64,000 bases of DNA from an uncultured Clostridia bacterium (GCA_944391745.1 CALXUS010000009.1:1-64000), one strand, 5' to 3'; positions 27,274-36,521 are shown, numbered from the stretch's first letter. The notes: a model not told the origin generated them from the letters alone. Translations and numbers: made by a program.

Positions 27274-27972
27274 TGAAATTTAATATATTAACGCTATTCC
27301 CAGAAATGTTTGAGCCAATTAAATATAGTATAATTGAAAGAGCATGTAAAAAGAACCTTATTGAAATTAATCTAATAAATATAAGAGACTTTTCTACAGA
27401 TAAACACAAACATGTAGATGACACACCTTATGGTGGTGGCGCAGGAATGGTAATAAAGCCAGATGTGATATATGATGCTTATAAATCTGTAAAAGAGGAA
27501 AATACAAAAGTAATCTATTTATCACCTAAAGGCAAAGTATTAAATCAAAAAATAGTTAAAGAACTTTCAAAAGAAAAAAATTTAGTTTTACTTTGTGGAC
27601 ATTATGAAGGAATAGACCAAAGAGTATTAGATGAAATAGTTGATGAAGAAATTTCTATAGGTGATTATGTACTTACTCGGAGGAGAATTACCAGCAATGG
27701 TATTAATAGACTCTGTTAGTAGATATGTAGATGGAGTGCTAAGTGAAGATTCAACAAAAGAAGAATCTTTTAGTTCTAACTTATTAGAATATCCTCAATA
27801 TACTAGACCTGAAATATTCCATGGTCAAAAAGTACCAGATATTTTGACATCTGGTAATCATCAGAAAATTAATGATTGGAGAAAAGAACAATCTTTAAAA
27901 ATAACATATTTAAAAAGACCAGAATTACTAAGTGAAGAAGAGAAAAATCTGGCAAAAAAATTATTAAATTAA
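27273..27972 (+). CDS. trmD: tRNA (guanine37-N1)-methyltransferase, interrupted by a +1 frameshift
   Basis: Makes m1G37 on tRNAs, which prevents +1 frameshifting. Two frames are needed: frame 1 runs from ATG 27273 to GDYVLT and then diverges to RRRITSN and a stop at 27719; the rest ([19 protein letters not shown] to KKLLN) lies in the +1 frame to 27972. Skipping the single C at 27678 restores TGGELPAM, the conserved SAM-binding knot loop, and a 232-residue protein of normal length. The site reads CTT-ACT-CGG-AGG, with a CGG codon uncommon in this AGA-using genome. It may be a sequence error, a real mutation, or programmed frameshifting; an ATG at 27667 in the second frame, preceded by AGGTG, could also start a separate C-terminal chain. 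Confidence 0.9.
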
Positions 27973-27988
27973 AGAAAGGAGTTAAATC

Positions 27989-28477
27989 ATGGATATTATT
28001 AAATCAATAGAACATGAGCAATTAAAAAGTAAAGTTCCTGATATTCGTGTTGGTAATACTGTAAGGGTACACCAAAGAATAAAAGAAGGAAACAGACAAA
28101 GAATCCAAGTATTTGAAGGAATTGTCATTAAAAAACAAAATGGTGGATTAAATGAAACATTCACAGTAAGAAGAGTAGCTTACGGAGTAGGAGTTGAAAA
28201 AACATTTTTATTAAACTCTCCATTAATAGAAAAGGTAGAAACTGTTAGAGTTGGTAAAGCTAGAAGAGCTAAACTATATTATTTAAGAGATAGATTAGGA
28301 AAAGCTGCTAAGACAAAGGAAAATGTAGGAGCAAGAATCGAAAACAAAGAGATAATTGTTAAAGAAGAAGTTCCTGCTACAGAAGAAGTAGAAACACCAG
28401 CTGAAACAACTACTGTAGAAACACCAGTTGAAGAAGTAAAAGCAGAAACAAGTGCTGAAGAAACAAAAAAAGACTAA
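27989..28477 (+). CDS. rplS: 50S ribosomal protein L19 with an acidic C-terminal extension
   Basis: The first 115 residues are a standard L19 ([57 protein letters not shown]-like). A further 45 residues rich in Glu, Thr, Ala and Val (VETPAE type repeats) follow; typical L19 stops near 115. Located 16 bp after trmD with AAAGGAG upstream, and followed by a terminator. Confidence 0.96.
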   Translation: MDIIKSIEHEQLKSKVPDIRVGNTVRVHQRIKEGNRQRIQVFEGIVIKKQNGGLNETFTVRRVAYGVGVEKTFLLNSPLIEKVETVRVGKARRAKLYYLRDRLGKAAKTKENVGARIENKEIIVKEEVPATEEVETPAETTTVETPVEEVKAETSAEETKKD

Positions 28478-28484
28478 TATAAAT

Positions 28485-28525
28485 AAAAAAGATATTAATT
28501 TTTAAAATTAATATCTTTTTTTATG
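28485..28525. terminator. Bidirectional terminator after rplS
   Basis: GATATTAATT (28491-28500) pairs with AATTAATATC (28506-28515); A6 precedes it and T7 follows. It ends rplS and, on the other strand, the unknown gene that starts at 29447. Confidence 0.88.
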
Positions 28526-29447
28526 CATTTACAACATTTTTCTCAGTTTTTACTGGAGTAGGTGGTATTTCATATCTAATATTAAATATATCAAAATCAC
28601 CAAGTTGATTATCATCTAAACATGATAAATATATATCTAATTCATCAACATTTTTACAAGCAGCAATAATTGCAGGGTGTAAATTATAATTAAACAACAT
28701 TTCTAGTCCAAGAGATAAAGCATTACGCTTAGTACCATTTTCTCTTTTTCTAATTAATTTATATGCCTCTTTAAATCTAGCAATAGAAAAAGGCTTAAAT
28801 TTAGAGATAGGATAAGTATAATTTTCTTGAACAACCTGTTCTATACTAGAATATTTGTCTGAATTATTTTGATAAAACAATTTAACATTTTCTAAGTTAT
28901 AAGGAAGTATAACCTCTTTCCTAATTTCAGAAATTATCAAAGTATTATTAACAAGTGAATTATATGCACATTTAGTATCTGATGAAATAAGTGTATCATC
29001 AAAATTTCTTGTTATAGCAGATTCTTTTATATTTTCTTTCTCTGATTCTTTTTCTTCACTAACAGAAGCTACATCAACCATTTCTAATGATAGATTATGA
29101 ATAAATTCTTCTATTTTATTAGTATAGGAAAATGTAGTGGTTATGTAATTAGAGTATAGAGAATTATAATCATTTATATAAGCATTTAATCCATCATCAG
29201 TTAAAAATCCCATAGTCTCTTTTAAATTATTTAATACATCTAAAAGATTATTTAAAAGACATATATTATGTTTTAATCTATTTAAATTAACAACAGCTTT
29301 ATCAACATCAAGTTTATCAACTTTAGAGTTGATAAAAACACCTAGCTGTTCAGCTAAGGCGGTTTGCATATACAAATAAGAATTAATAATTTGAGCTTCT
29401 GAATCAATTGAATCATGCAATTTACGTTTACTCGTATATTTAATCAT
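28521..29447 (-). CDS. Hypothetical cytosolic protein, 308 residues
   Basis: Not recognised. There is no signal peptide or membrane segment. The N-terminal 140 residues are predicted helical and coiled-coil-like (SIDSEAQIINSYLYMQTAL, LNRLKHNICLLNNLLDVL); an acidic linker (EEKESEKENIKE) separates a second helical half with FSIARFKEAYKLIRKREN. GGAGG precedes the ATG. It is a single-gene unit divergent from the signal-peptidase/TasA-like locus; no function is assigned. Confidence 0.7.
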   Translation of the reverse strand: MIKYTSKRKLHDSIDSEAQIINSYLYMQTALAEQLGVFINSKVDKLDVDKAVVNLNRLKHNICLLNNLLDVLNNLKETMGFLTDDGLNAYINDYNSLYSNYITTTFSYTNKIEEFIHNLSLEMVDVASVSEEKESEKENIKESAITRNFDDTLISSDTKCAYNSLVNNTLIISEIRKEVILPYNLENVKLFYQNNSDKYSSIEQVVQENYTYPISKFKPFSIARFKEAYKLIRKRENGTKRNALSLGLEMLFNYNLHPAIIAACKNVDELDIYLSCLDDNQLGDFDIFNIRYEIPPTPVKTEKNVVNA

Positions 29448-29521
29448 TTGTTTCCTCCAAAGTATATCGATTTAATTATATCCATTAGAAGAAAAAAAAT
29501 CAAGAAAAAAGTTGAAAAAAG

Positions 29522-29550
29522 TTGAAAAAGAAAATTTGTTATGATATATT
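29522..29550 (+). promoter_or_regulatory. Promoter of the SipW/TasA-like operon
   Basis: TTGAAA (29522-29527), 17 bp, TATATT (29545-29550), about 41 bp before the first gene. No other comparable promoter was noticed until past 38.7 kb. Confidence 0.6.
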
Positions 29551-29591
29551 TTTTATGGATAGTTTTACTTATGAAAATTTAGGAGGACAAA

Positions 29592-30194
29592 ATGAAAAGA
29601 ATTATAGGAAACATTATATTCGTAATTTATGCCGCAATCGCAGTATTCGTAACGGTTTGCTTATTGTCTTATAATGAGTATAAAATAACCGAATTTGGAA
29701 ATGAATCTTTATTAATAATTGATAATAATAGTTTAGAACCAGATTTCTATAGTGGAGATTTAGTAATTGTTAATCGTAACGATAAAATAGAGATAGGTGA
29801 TAATATCTTCTTTTATAACACTGCTGAAGACACCGTAGAAGTAACATTAGGAAAAGTAACTGATGCAGAATTAGTTACAAGTAAACAAATTACATATACA
29901 ATTAATGATCAATTATCACTATCAAGTGATTATGTAATTGGCTCAGCAAAAAGTGCTAGTAGAATAGCAGGAGTAGGAACAGTACTTACTGTATTAGAAT
30001 CAAAATGGGGATTTTTATTTATAATTGTATTCCCATCACTAATAGCATTCATTTATGAAATATATATTGTTATTATGGAAGTAAAAGATAGCAATGAAGA
30101 AACAAAAAAGAAAAAAAGTAAGAGTAAAGCTAAAAATGAAAACAAAGATAAGGAAAAAAAGAGCAAAAGTACTAGTGATGAAGAGGAAGAATAA
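29592..30194 (+). CDS. Signal peptidase I-like protein, SipW type, lacking the usual His
   Basis: A 200-residue membrane protein with an N-terminal helix (about 7-26), a SipW-like extracytoplasmic domain, a C-terminal helix near residues 137-158 and a Lys/Glu-rich cytosolic tail. The nucleophile region is NNSLEPDFYSGDLVIV (S47), but where active ER-type peptidases have a TH(R/Q) motif this protein reads EDTVEVTLGKVT, with no His. It may be a pseudo-enzyme or use another residue. It overlaps the next gene's start and opens the operon. Confidence 0.75.
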   Translation: MKRIIGNIIFVIYAAIAVFVTVCLLSYNEYKITEFGNESLLIIDNNSLEPDFYSGDLVIVNRNDKIEIGDNIFFYNTAEDTVEVTLGKVTDAELVTSKQITYTINDQLSLSSDYVIGSAKSASRIAGVGTVLTVLESKWGFLFIIVFPSLIAFIYEIYIVIMEVKDSNEETKKKKSKSKAKNENKDKEKKSKSTSDEEEE

Positions 30195-30796
30195 TGAAAA
30201 GAAAAGTATTAATTTTAATTTCTACACTTGTACTGATTGTAACTATCGCAATTATAACAATAACTTATGCAATCTTTGAAAGTAGACTGGAAGGAAATAT
30301 TACAGTAGAAAGTGCCACATGGAAAATCTTAGTTAACAGAACAGATATATCTTCAGGGCAAACTCAGGAGTTTGTGGTTGATAGAATCAACATAAATGGA
30401 GATTCACATACAACAGAAGGAAAAATTGCGCCAGGACAATCAGGAAGTTTTGATATTTTGATTGATCCAAATAACACTGATGTTTCAGTCAGATATGATA
30501 TACAATTAGATTTGTCATTTATAGAAGATACAAAAATGGAAATTACTTCAATAGAAGAAACTGAAAAAAAAGCAACTCTAATTAAAACAGCTGAAAATAC
30601 ATATACAGGAGTAATTCCTTTAAATGAAATAAGATATGGAACAAGAAACAATATTCGAATTAGTCTTATGTGGTATGAAGACGAATCAACAAATGAAAGA
30701 GATACTGAAATTGGAAGTGTAGAAAATAATGCAATTAATATTCCAATAAGTGTAAAAGTAACACAATATCTTGGAGAAGAAATACAATCAATATGA
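30194..30796 (+). CDS. TasA/camelysin-like secreted protein
   Basis: A 200-residue protein with a SipW-type signal peptide: basic MKRK, hydrophobic stretch, then TITYAIFESRLEGN with likely cleavage after A26. The mature part is beta-rich (VESATWKILVNRTD, GKIAPGQSGSFDILIDP, VRYDIQLDLSF), the layout of TasA/CalY-type fibre subunits. No anchor motif. The start overlaps the preceding stop, and it is followed directly by a signal peptidase. Family assignment rests on architecture, not a strong signature. Confidence 0.7.
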   Translation: MKRKVLILISTLVLIVTIAIITITYAIFESRLEGNITVESATWKILVNRTDISSGQTQEFVVDRININGDSHTTEGKIAPGQSGSFDILIDPNNTDVSVRYDIQLDLSFIEDTKMEITSIEETEKKATLIKTAENTYTGVIPLNEIRYGTRNNIRISLMWYEDESTNERDTEIGSVENNAINIPISVKVTQYLGEEIQSI

Positions 30797-30803
30797 GGAA
30801 AAA

Positions 30804-31334
30804 ATGAAAAAAACATTAAAAATAATTTGTGAAGGCATACTTAATATATTAGTAATAATTGCAATAATAATATTAATTTTTTCAGTTTATATAATCTATC
30901 AAGTGAAAATACAAAATAAGCAATATGCTACAATTTTGGGATATACAGCTTTAGAAGTTATAACAGGGAGTATGGCTGGAACAATAGATATTGGAGATTT
31001 AGTAATAGTCGAAGAAACCCAAGACGTAAATGTTAATGATATTATAGTATATAGAAAAGATGAAGATTTAATAACACATAGAATTGTAAAAAAAGATGGT
31101 GAAACAATTATAACAAAAGGTGATGCAAACAACACAGAAGATGATCCAATAACAATTCAAGATGTTGTTGGTAAAGTTAGATTTACAATAAAGAATGTAG
31201 GAATTTGGAAAGATGTATTTTCATCTCCAGTGGTATTAGCTTGCATTACAGTTACAATAATATTATTTGGAATAGCTATAATGTATAAACCAAAAAATAA
31301 AATGGAGGAAAATCAAGAAAGTGGCAAAGAATAA
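30804..31334 (+). CDS. Signal peptidase I, SipW/ER type
   Basis: Membrane serine peptidase that likely processes the neighbouring TasA-like proteins. The N-terminal helix (about 9-33) is followed by EVITGSMAGTIDIGDLVIV (nucleophile S56), DLITHRIVKK (H92) and IITKGDANNTEDDPI, the full ER-type Ser-His set. A second helix near 150-168 ends the domain. ATG 30804 is preceded by GAGGA; a longer in-frame reading from 30771 lies inside the previous gene. 176 residues. Confidence 0.88.
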   Translation: MKKTLKIICEGILNILVIIAIIILIFSVYIIYQVKIQNKQYATILGYTALEVITGSMAGTIDIGDLVIVEETQDVNVNDIIVYRKDEDLITHRIVKKDGETIITKGDANNTEDDPITIQDVVGKVRFTIKNVGIWKDVFSSPVVLACITVTIILFGIAIMYKPKNKMEENQESGKE

Positions 31335-31881
31335 AAAAATTAAACTATACGTAAAATTAATAATACTTGTAATATGCTTTATATTGGTTATTCAAATTTT
31401 TGCTATCACAATATCAAGATATGAAAGCAACTCAACCTCTAATGCAGATATAGACATAGCTTTTTATGTAGTTAATGAAGATTATCAAACATTAACATTT
31501 ACTTTAGAAGACATAGTGCCACGAACAGAACCTTATGTTTATAATTTTACAGTATCAAATGAAAAAGATGGTAAAACAGCAGAAGTAGATATAGAATATG
31601 AATTAAATGTAAGAACAACTACAAATTTACCATTACAATATGAATTATATAAAACAGAAGATGGAAATCAAGCAAAAGCAAATGAAGAATTAATTCAAGA
31701 TGAAGATGGAACAATATTTAATAATTTAACAGCAAATACTTATACTTTCTATTATGATACACCTAGGGTAGATATGTATACTTTAAGGGTATATTTCCCA
31801 GAAGAATATAATACTGAAAATTACCAAGATATATTAGAATTAATTGAAGTGAACGTTAATGCTAGACAAATAGTTGATTAG
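31321..31881 (+). CDS. Secreted or membrane-anchored TasA-like protein
   Basis: A 186-residue protein starting with GTG, 10 bp after GGAGGA, and overlapping the signal peptidase by 14 bp. A basic N-terminus and hydrophobic helix (about 9-30, ending IFAITISRY) are followed by a beta-rich domain (DIDIAFYVVNEDYQTLTFTL, YVYNFTVSNEKDGKTAEVDI, YTLRVYFPEEY). The topology matches other small subunits in this locus; the family is not firmly recognised. Confidence 0.65.
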   Translation: MAKNKKIKLYVKLIILVICFILVIQIFAITISRYESNSTSNADIDIAFYVVNEDYQTLTFTLEDIVPRTEPYVYNFTVSNEKDGKTAEVDIEYELNVRTTTNLPLQYELYKTEDGNQAKANEELIQDEDGTIFNNLTANTYTFYYDTPRVDMYTLRVYFPEEYNTENYQDILELIEVNVNARQIVD

Positions 31882-31896
31882 ACAAAAGAGGAGGAA

Positions 31897-32841
31897 ATGG
31901 TGAAAAAACAGAAAAAAAAGAAACAAAATATAAACAAAATAAGACTTATAATAATTGTTTCTGTTATAGCAGTAATCTGTATTTCATTAATTGCAGTATT
32001 AGCAAGATATGTTACACAATCAATAAATGATTCAATAATGACCAGTAAAGAATTTTATTTTTATAGTGATAAACTAAAAGAAAATAAAGAAATATATCAA
32101 ATAAACAATTGGTCTGGGGTTGAAGATTACACTATAACAATAAATATGAATAGTACTGAAAACAACCTAAAAAAAGTATCTTATGATATACCTTATAGTA
32201 TTAGTTATCAATGCTCTTCAAACATACTATGTCAATTAAGCAAAACAGAAGGAATAATATATTCATCAACAAATGCAGATACATTTACATTAAAAATAAC
32301 TCCAAATGCAGTTTACAGAAATGGAGATGAAGTTTGGGTAGATATATTTGCACAATCTGAAGGCGAATATAAAAAAGAGTTACAAGCAAGATTTGTGTTA
32401 GTAGTAGGAAGAGAAAATGTAACTTATGAAATTGACGATAGTGCAAATTCATTATATTTTGAACTAAATGTTACAAACACACAATCATATTATACTGTAG
32501 CTGAAGCATTTGATAATTACTCTGTGGGACAAAGAATTGATATGAGCGTCTATTCAACTCTTTCAGAAGCAAATAAAGAAAAGTGTTATTCTGGAGAGAT
32601 AACTCTTAGCTTTAACCCAAATGAAGTAAGAATGGATATGACTGATGCATCATATTTAAATGCTAGCAACATAAAAACAACTAGAATAAATGGATATACA
32701 TATATAAGTGGAATGACAATAGAAATAGATGCATTGTCCAGCGAAAATATAAGATTTTATAAAGTAGATAAAACTAAAAACTACACTTACCCAATTGTAA
32801 ATAATGATTCAATAATAGATGTTACAATAAGAGATGCATAG
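31897..32841 (+). CDS. Membrane-anchored extracellular protein of unknown family
   Basis: A 314-residue protein with a very basic start (KKQKKKKQ), a helix at about 15-36 and a beta-rich extracytoplasmic part with two repeated ~110-residue halves suggested by similar strand patterns. Cysteines at QCSSNILCQ and EKCYSG are notable. GAGGAGG precedes the ATG. It may be an accessory fibre or base subunit; function unassigned. Confidence 0.65.
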   Translation: MVKKQKKKKQNINKIRLIIIVSVIAVICISLIAVLARYVTQSINDSIMTSKEFYFYSDKLKENKEIYQINNWSGVEDYTITINMNSTENNLKKVSYDIPYSISYQCSSNILCQLSKTEGIIYSSTNADTFTLKITPNAVYRNGDEVWVDIFAQSEGEYKKELQARFVLVVGRENVTYEIDDSANSLYFELNVTNTQSYYTVAEAFDNYSVGQRIDMSVYSTLSEANKEKCYSGEITLSFNPNEVRMDMTDASYLNASNIKTTRINGYTYISGMTIEIDALSSENIRFYKVDKTKNYTYPIVNNDSIIDVTIRDA

Positions 32842-32855
32842 AAAGGAAAAAGAAA

Positions 32856-33860
32856 ATGACAATTAATGTAATGGATGAATATCTAGAACTAACAAAAGAT
32901 TATATAGTAAAATATATGAAGTTAATTATGGGAAACAAATACAACAAAGAAGTTTGTGATCGATTAACTAAAAAATATATTGAAACAAGATATAACAATT
33001 TCTATGAAGATGAAGTTGAAAAAGGGCTTCCAATAAGAAAAAGAATAATGAGTGAAATAAAAGATTTATCTAGCAGATTAATAGAAAATGGAATTGCAGA
33101 AAAAGAATTAGTGGACAATATGTGTATATTCTTCTATTATGTTCTTTACTTTGATAATTTAGTATTAACAAAAAATATGACAAATGAAATATATAATATA
33201 CATAAATTAAGAAAAAAGTTACTTAATAAAGATGAAGATGATTTTTCTGAAAAATTGAAAAATTTAATAACAGAATGGCAAGAAAATATTTCAAAAGAAT
33301 TAGAAAAATATGACACTAAAGAATTTTTACTTAAGTTTTCATCATATAAAAATGTTAGAAATGTTTCTAGAGTTAATATAGAATATAATATAAAACTACC
33401 GGTAATTTACAGTGAATTTGCAATTAATAAAGCTTTTAACAGTGGGGTTGTAAATGAGGATAAGCTCTATATTGAGTATTATTTAATTGCTGTAAGAATT
33501 ATAAGAAATATAATAAGACAAGATTTCAAAAGACATTACATAGTAGAATTTGCTGGAAGTTTATTGGAAAAAAATAAAAAAATCAAGGGAATAATTAATA
33601 TAATAAGTAATTCAGCTATACAAGACAAACTTAGCTTAAAAATAAGATACAATGACTTTTTAAATAATAAAGAAGCGGTTTATGAACTAATGAGAAGTGG
33701 CTTTAAAATAGCTATTATAATAGACAAGTCCTTTGAAATAAGCTATGAAAATATAGAAAAATTAGATATGTTTTCTTATGTATTGATTAGCAAAGATTCA
33801 GAAATATATGACAAAATAATGAAAACAAATAATAAAATAAAAAACTTAATAGAAATATAA
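32856..33860 (+). CDS. Hypothetical cytosolic protein between subunit and ATPase genes
   Basis: No signal peptide or membrane segment in 334 residues. The N-terminal 200 residues are helical (DEYLELTKDYIVKYMKLIMG, IYNIHKLRKKLLNKDEDDF). The C-terminus has alternating strands and helices (GIINIISNSAIQDKLSLKIR, ELMRSGFKIAIIIDKSFEIS) reminiscent of a degenerate TIM-barrel such as EAL, but no catalytic motif is seen. It lies 15 bp before or 18 bp from its neighbours in one operon. Not recognised. Confidence 0.6.
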   Translation: MTINVMDEYLELTKDYIVKYMKLIMGNKYNKEVCDRLTKKYIETRYNNFYEDEVEKGLPIRKRIMSEIKDLSSRLIENGIAEKELVDNMCIFFYYVLYFDNLVLTKNMTNEIYNIHKLRKKLLNKDEDDFSEKLKNLITEWQENISKELEKYDTKEFLLKFSSYKNVRNVSRVNIEYNIKLPVIYSEFAINKAFNSGVVNEDKLYIEYYLIAVRIIRNIIRQDFKRHYIVEFAGSLLEKNKKIKGIINIISNSAIQDKLSLKIRYNDFLNNKEAVYELMRSGFKIAIIIDKSFEISYENIEKLDMFSYVLISKDSEIYDKIMKTNNKIKNLIEI

Positions 33861-33877
33861 GAAAGGTGAGGTAAAAA

Positions 33878-35398
33878 ATGGAAACATTTACACGATTTTT
33901 ATATGAATTTTTAGCACAGTTTTTCTCGGGAATAGGAGAAATATTCAAAGGACTATGGGGTGGAATTACACAAATATTTAATTTTGGTGCATATAAAGAC
34001 ATATTAGGGCATTATTCAGAAGATTTTTCAATTCCAGAATGGATATTAGTAATTATTGCTATTGTATTATTAGTAGGTGTAGTAGCATTAGTAATATTCT
34101 TATTATATTTACTTTTAAGAAAATACTTAAAGTTTAGAAAAGCAGCAATAGAGCAAGATGAACTATTAGAAGAAGTTGCAAATTTAAATAGAAAAGTAGC
34201 TGACCTTATGAAGGAAAAAGATGAAATATTAGCTATGAAAGTTTCGCAATTAGGTTTAAAACCAGGCGAATCACCAGAGCTAGAAGGTAATGAAGAGCAA
34301 CAAGATGAGGCTGGAGAAGGAATCAGATTCCCTAAACTAAATGCAATAGATGAAGAATTTAAAGATTACAAAATTAAAAATTATGGAGATAGCTTTACTT
34401 TACCAGAATTATGTGAGAACTTTAGAAACTTTGCTGCTTCACAATTAAAATTATATTATTCATTAGATATGATGAGATTATTTATAGCAGCTTTATCATC
34501 AACAAAACTAGTTATATTACAAGGTATTTCTGGTACTGGTAAAACATCTTTAGCGTATGCATGGGGAAAATTTTTAAAACATGATTCATGTGTTGCTTCA
34601 GTTCAACCATCATGGAGAGATAGAACGGAACTTTTTGGATACTTTAACGAATTTACAAAGAAATTTAATGAAACAGATGTATTAGCTGAAATGTATAAAG
34701 CAGGATACACAGATGATGTATATACAATAATACTAGATGAAATGAACATTTCTCGTGTTGAATATTATTTCGCAGAAATGCTATCAATACTAGAAATGCC
34801 AAATCAAGATGAATGGATTGTAGAGCTTGTACCAAATAGTTGGAAATCAGACCCTAAGAGAGTTGTAGGAGGAAAATTAAGAATACCACCAAACTTATGG
34901 TATATAGGAACAATAAACAATGATGATTCAACATTCATGGTAACAGATAAGGTTTATGATAGAGCTATGCCAATTGATATAAATGATAAAGGAAAAGCAT
35001 TTAAACCAGTAGAACAAGAAGCAATGGATATCAATTATAGTTACTTAGAAACTTTATTTACATCAGCAATACAAGAATATGAAATTTCTCCAGAAACCAT
35101 AGAGAAAATAGAAAAAATGGATGATTATGTAATTAGACATTTCCGTATAGCTTTTGGTAACCGTATTGTTGCACACATGAAAAAATTTGTTCCAGTATAT
35201 GTTGCATGTGGAGGAGACGAAATAAGTGGTGTTGATTACTTTATTGCAAAGAAAATATTAAGAAAGTTTGAACAACTTAACATATCTTATATTAGAGATG
35301 AATTAGACCCATTTATAGAATATCTAGACGACACATTTGGAAAAGATAAAATGAAAGAATGTAAAGATTACATAACAAGACTTAAAAAATTAACATAG
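33878..35398 (+). CDS. Membrane-anchored McrB-like AAA+ ATPase
   Basis: A 506-residue protein. An amphipathic N-terminus and a single transmembrane helix (about 55-81) precede a coiled coil (90-120) and an AAA+ domain. Walker A is GISGTGKTS (about 216-224), Walker B IILDEMNISR (about 283-292) and sensor 1 IGTINNDDS (about 343-351). The DEMN Walker B and following ISRVEYYFAEML match the McrB/MoxR group. McrB-type ATPases usually power type IV restriction, but membrane anchoring and neighbours point instead to remodelling of surface proteins. The partner DUF2357 gene follows. Confidence 0.85.
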   Translation: METFTRFLYEFLAQFFSGIGEIFKGLWGGITQIFNFGAYKDILGHYSEDFSIPEWILVIIAIVLLVGVVALVIFLLYLLLRKYLKFRKAAIEQDELLEEVANLNRKVADLMKEKDEILAMKVSQLGLKPGESPELEGNEEQQDEAGEGIRFPKLNAIDEEFKDYKIKNYGDSFTLPELCENFRNFAASQLKLYYSLDMMRLFIAALSSTKLVILQGISGTGKTSLAYAWGKFLKHDSCVASVQPSWRDRTELFGYFNEFTKKFNETDVLAEMYKAGYTDDVYTIILDEMNISRVEYYFAEMLSILEMPNQDEWIVELVPNSWKSDPKRVVGGKLRIPPNLWYIGTINNDDSTFMVTDKVYDRAMPIDINDKGKAFKPVEQEAMDINYSYLETLFTSAIQEYEISPETIEKIEKMDDYVIRHFRIAFGNRIVAHMKKFVPVYVACGGDEISGVDYFIAKKILRKFEQLNISYIRDELDPFIEYLDDTFGKDKMKECKDYITRLKKLT

Positions 35399-35408
35399 GT
35401 GATTGAAA

Positions 35409-36521
35409 ATGGAAGATTTAAAAATAGTAGATGTATATGAAAAATCTAACGAAAGAAAAACAAAGAAATTTAATGACAATGTAAATTCTTCAATGAGAAT
35501 ATTAATAGATTATGAAAAAACTGTTAAGGATACTGAATGGATAGATATGATGGAATTAACAATACCATATATAGATAACATATTTAGAAATCCTAATAGA
35601 TTCATAATAAATGAAGAAGAAATTGTAAAAATAGAATTAGCCAGAAGGATAACTGTAGATAGTATAAAACATCTTGCAAAACATACAAATTTTATACAAG
35701 AAATAGATAAGAAAAATGGAGATGTAAAACCATCAAAAATCTTAAATATTAACAAAGAAGAAAGCTACAATACTTATGAAAATAGGTTGATTTATACATT
35801 AGTACAGAATATGAAAGCATTTGTTAATCAAAAGAAAGAAATTTTAGCAAATACAAAAAAATCACCTTTTAAAGATGAAAAGCTTGTTGAATATCAAGGA
35901 AATAGTAATTCTGGAAATGAAGAAATCGAAATGACATTTAGTATAAAAACTAGAGCAACTGTTGATAAAAGTCAAAGTAGCGAAGAAGGAATAGAAGCCA
36001 GAATAGAAAGACTTGAACAAAAAATAAGAGACTTAACAAGCACAGAAGTTTATAAGATTCTAGAAAAAGAACATGTAGCTTTAGTTAGACCGCCAATCAG
36101 AAAAACAAATGTTATATTAAAAAATGTAAACTTTCAATATGCAGTAAAATTATGGAATTATCTACAAGATAATTTAGAAGATAGTACTAAGAAAATTAAA
36201 GACAAAAAAGATTATATGGAAGAAGGAGAACTTAGAAACCTAGCTAATGAAACATTTTTACTTGATTATCTTATTGTCAACAAATTAAACAAAGATGAAC
36301 AGGAAAATGAAGAAGAAAATGAAGAGGCTAAAGATGAATTAATAGACAAATTATTAGGAAAAATACTAGATTTAGATTTAGGACTTAGTGAAGATCAATT
36401 AAAAGACATGATAGGAAGAAAATTTGCAATAATAAAATATAAGAAAATGGCGACAATGCAAGAAATACAAAAAATATTTAGTACACATATTGACAAATAC
36501 TTAGAGAAAATAGAAGGATAA
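35409..36521 (+). CDS. DUF2357-like partner of the McrB-type ATPase, no nuclease motif
   Basis: A 370-residue cytosolic protein. It carries the ESYNTYENRLIYTLVQNM segment typical of DUF2357 proteins, which are encoded next to McrB-like ATPases in McrBC-like systems. I see no PD-(D/E)xK nuclease motif, which McrC proteins have at the C-terminus. ATG 35409 has AGGTGA spaced 6 bp upstream; an in-frame TTG at 35403 is possible. The stop of the ATPase overlaps the ribosome site, implying coupled translation. Confidence 0.7.
   Translation: MEDLKIVDVYEKSNERKTKKFNDNVNSSMRILIDYEKTVKDTEWIDMMELTIPYIDNIFRNPNRFIINEEEIVKIELARRITVDSIKHLAKHTNFIQEIDKKNGDVKPSKILNINKEESYNTYENRLIYTLVQNMKAFVNQKKEILANTKKSPFKDEKLVEYQGNSNSGNEEIEMTFSIKTRATVDKSQSSEEGIEARIERLEQKIRDLTSTEVYKILEKEHVALVRPPIRKTNVILKNVNFQYAVKLWNYLQDNLEDSTKKIKDKKDYMEEGELRNLANETFLLDYLIVNKLNKDEQENEEENEEAKDELIDKLLGKILDLDLGLSEDQLKDMIGRKFAIIKYKKMATMQEIQKIFSTHIDKYLEKIEG

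Noticed and set aside
27659-27685. Classic prfB-type frameshift signal in trmD
   Set aside because: The CTT is not followed by a stop codon and the upstream AGGTG is about 8 bases away, not the 3 used by prfB; so only a different mechanism could apply.
33878-36521. Type IV (McrBC) restriction system
   Set aside because: No nuclease motif seen in the partner, the ATPase has a TM helix, and neighbours are secretion genes. Kept as an alternative in the findings.
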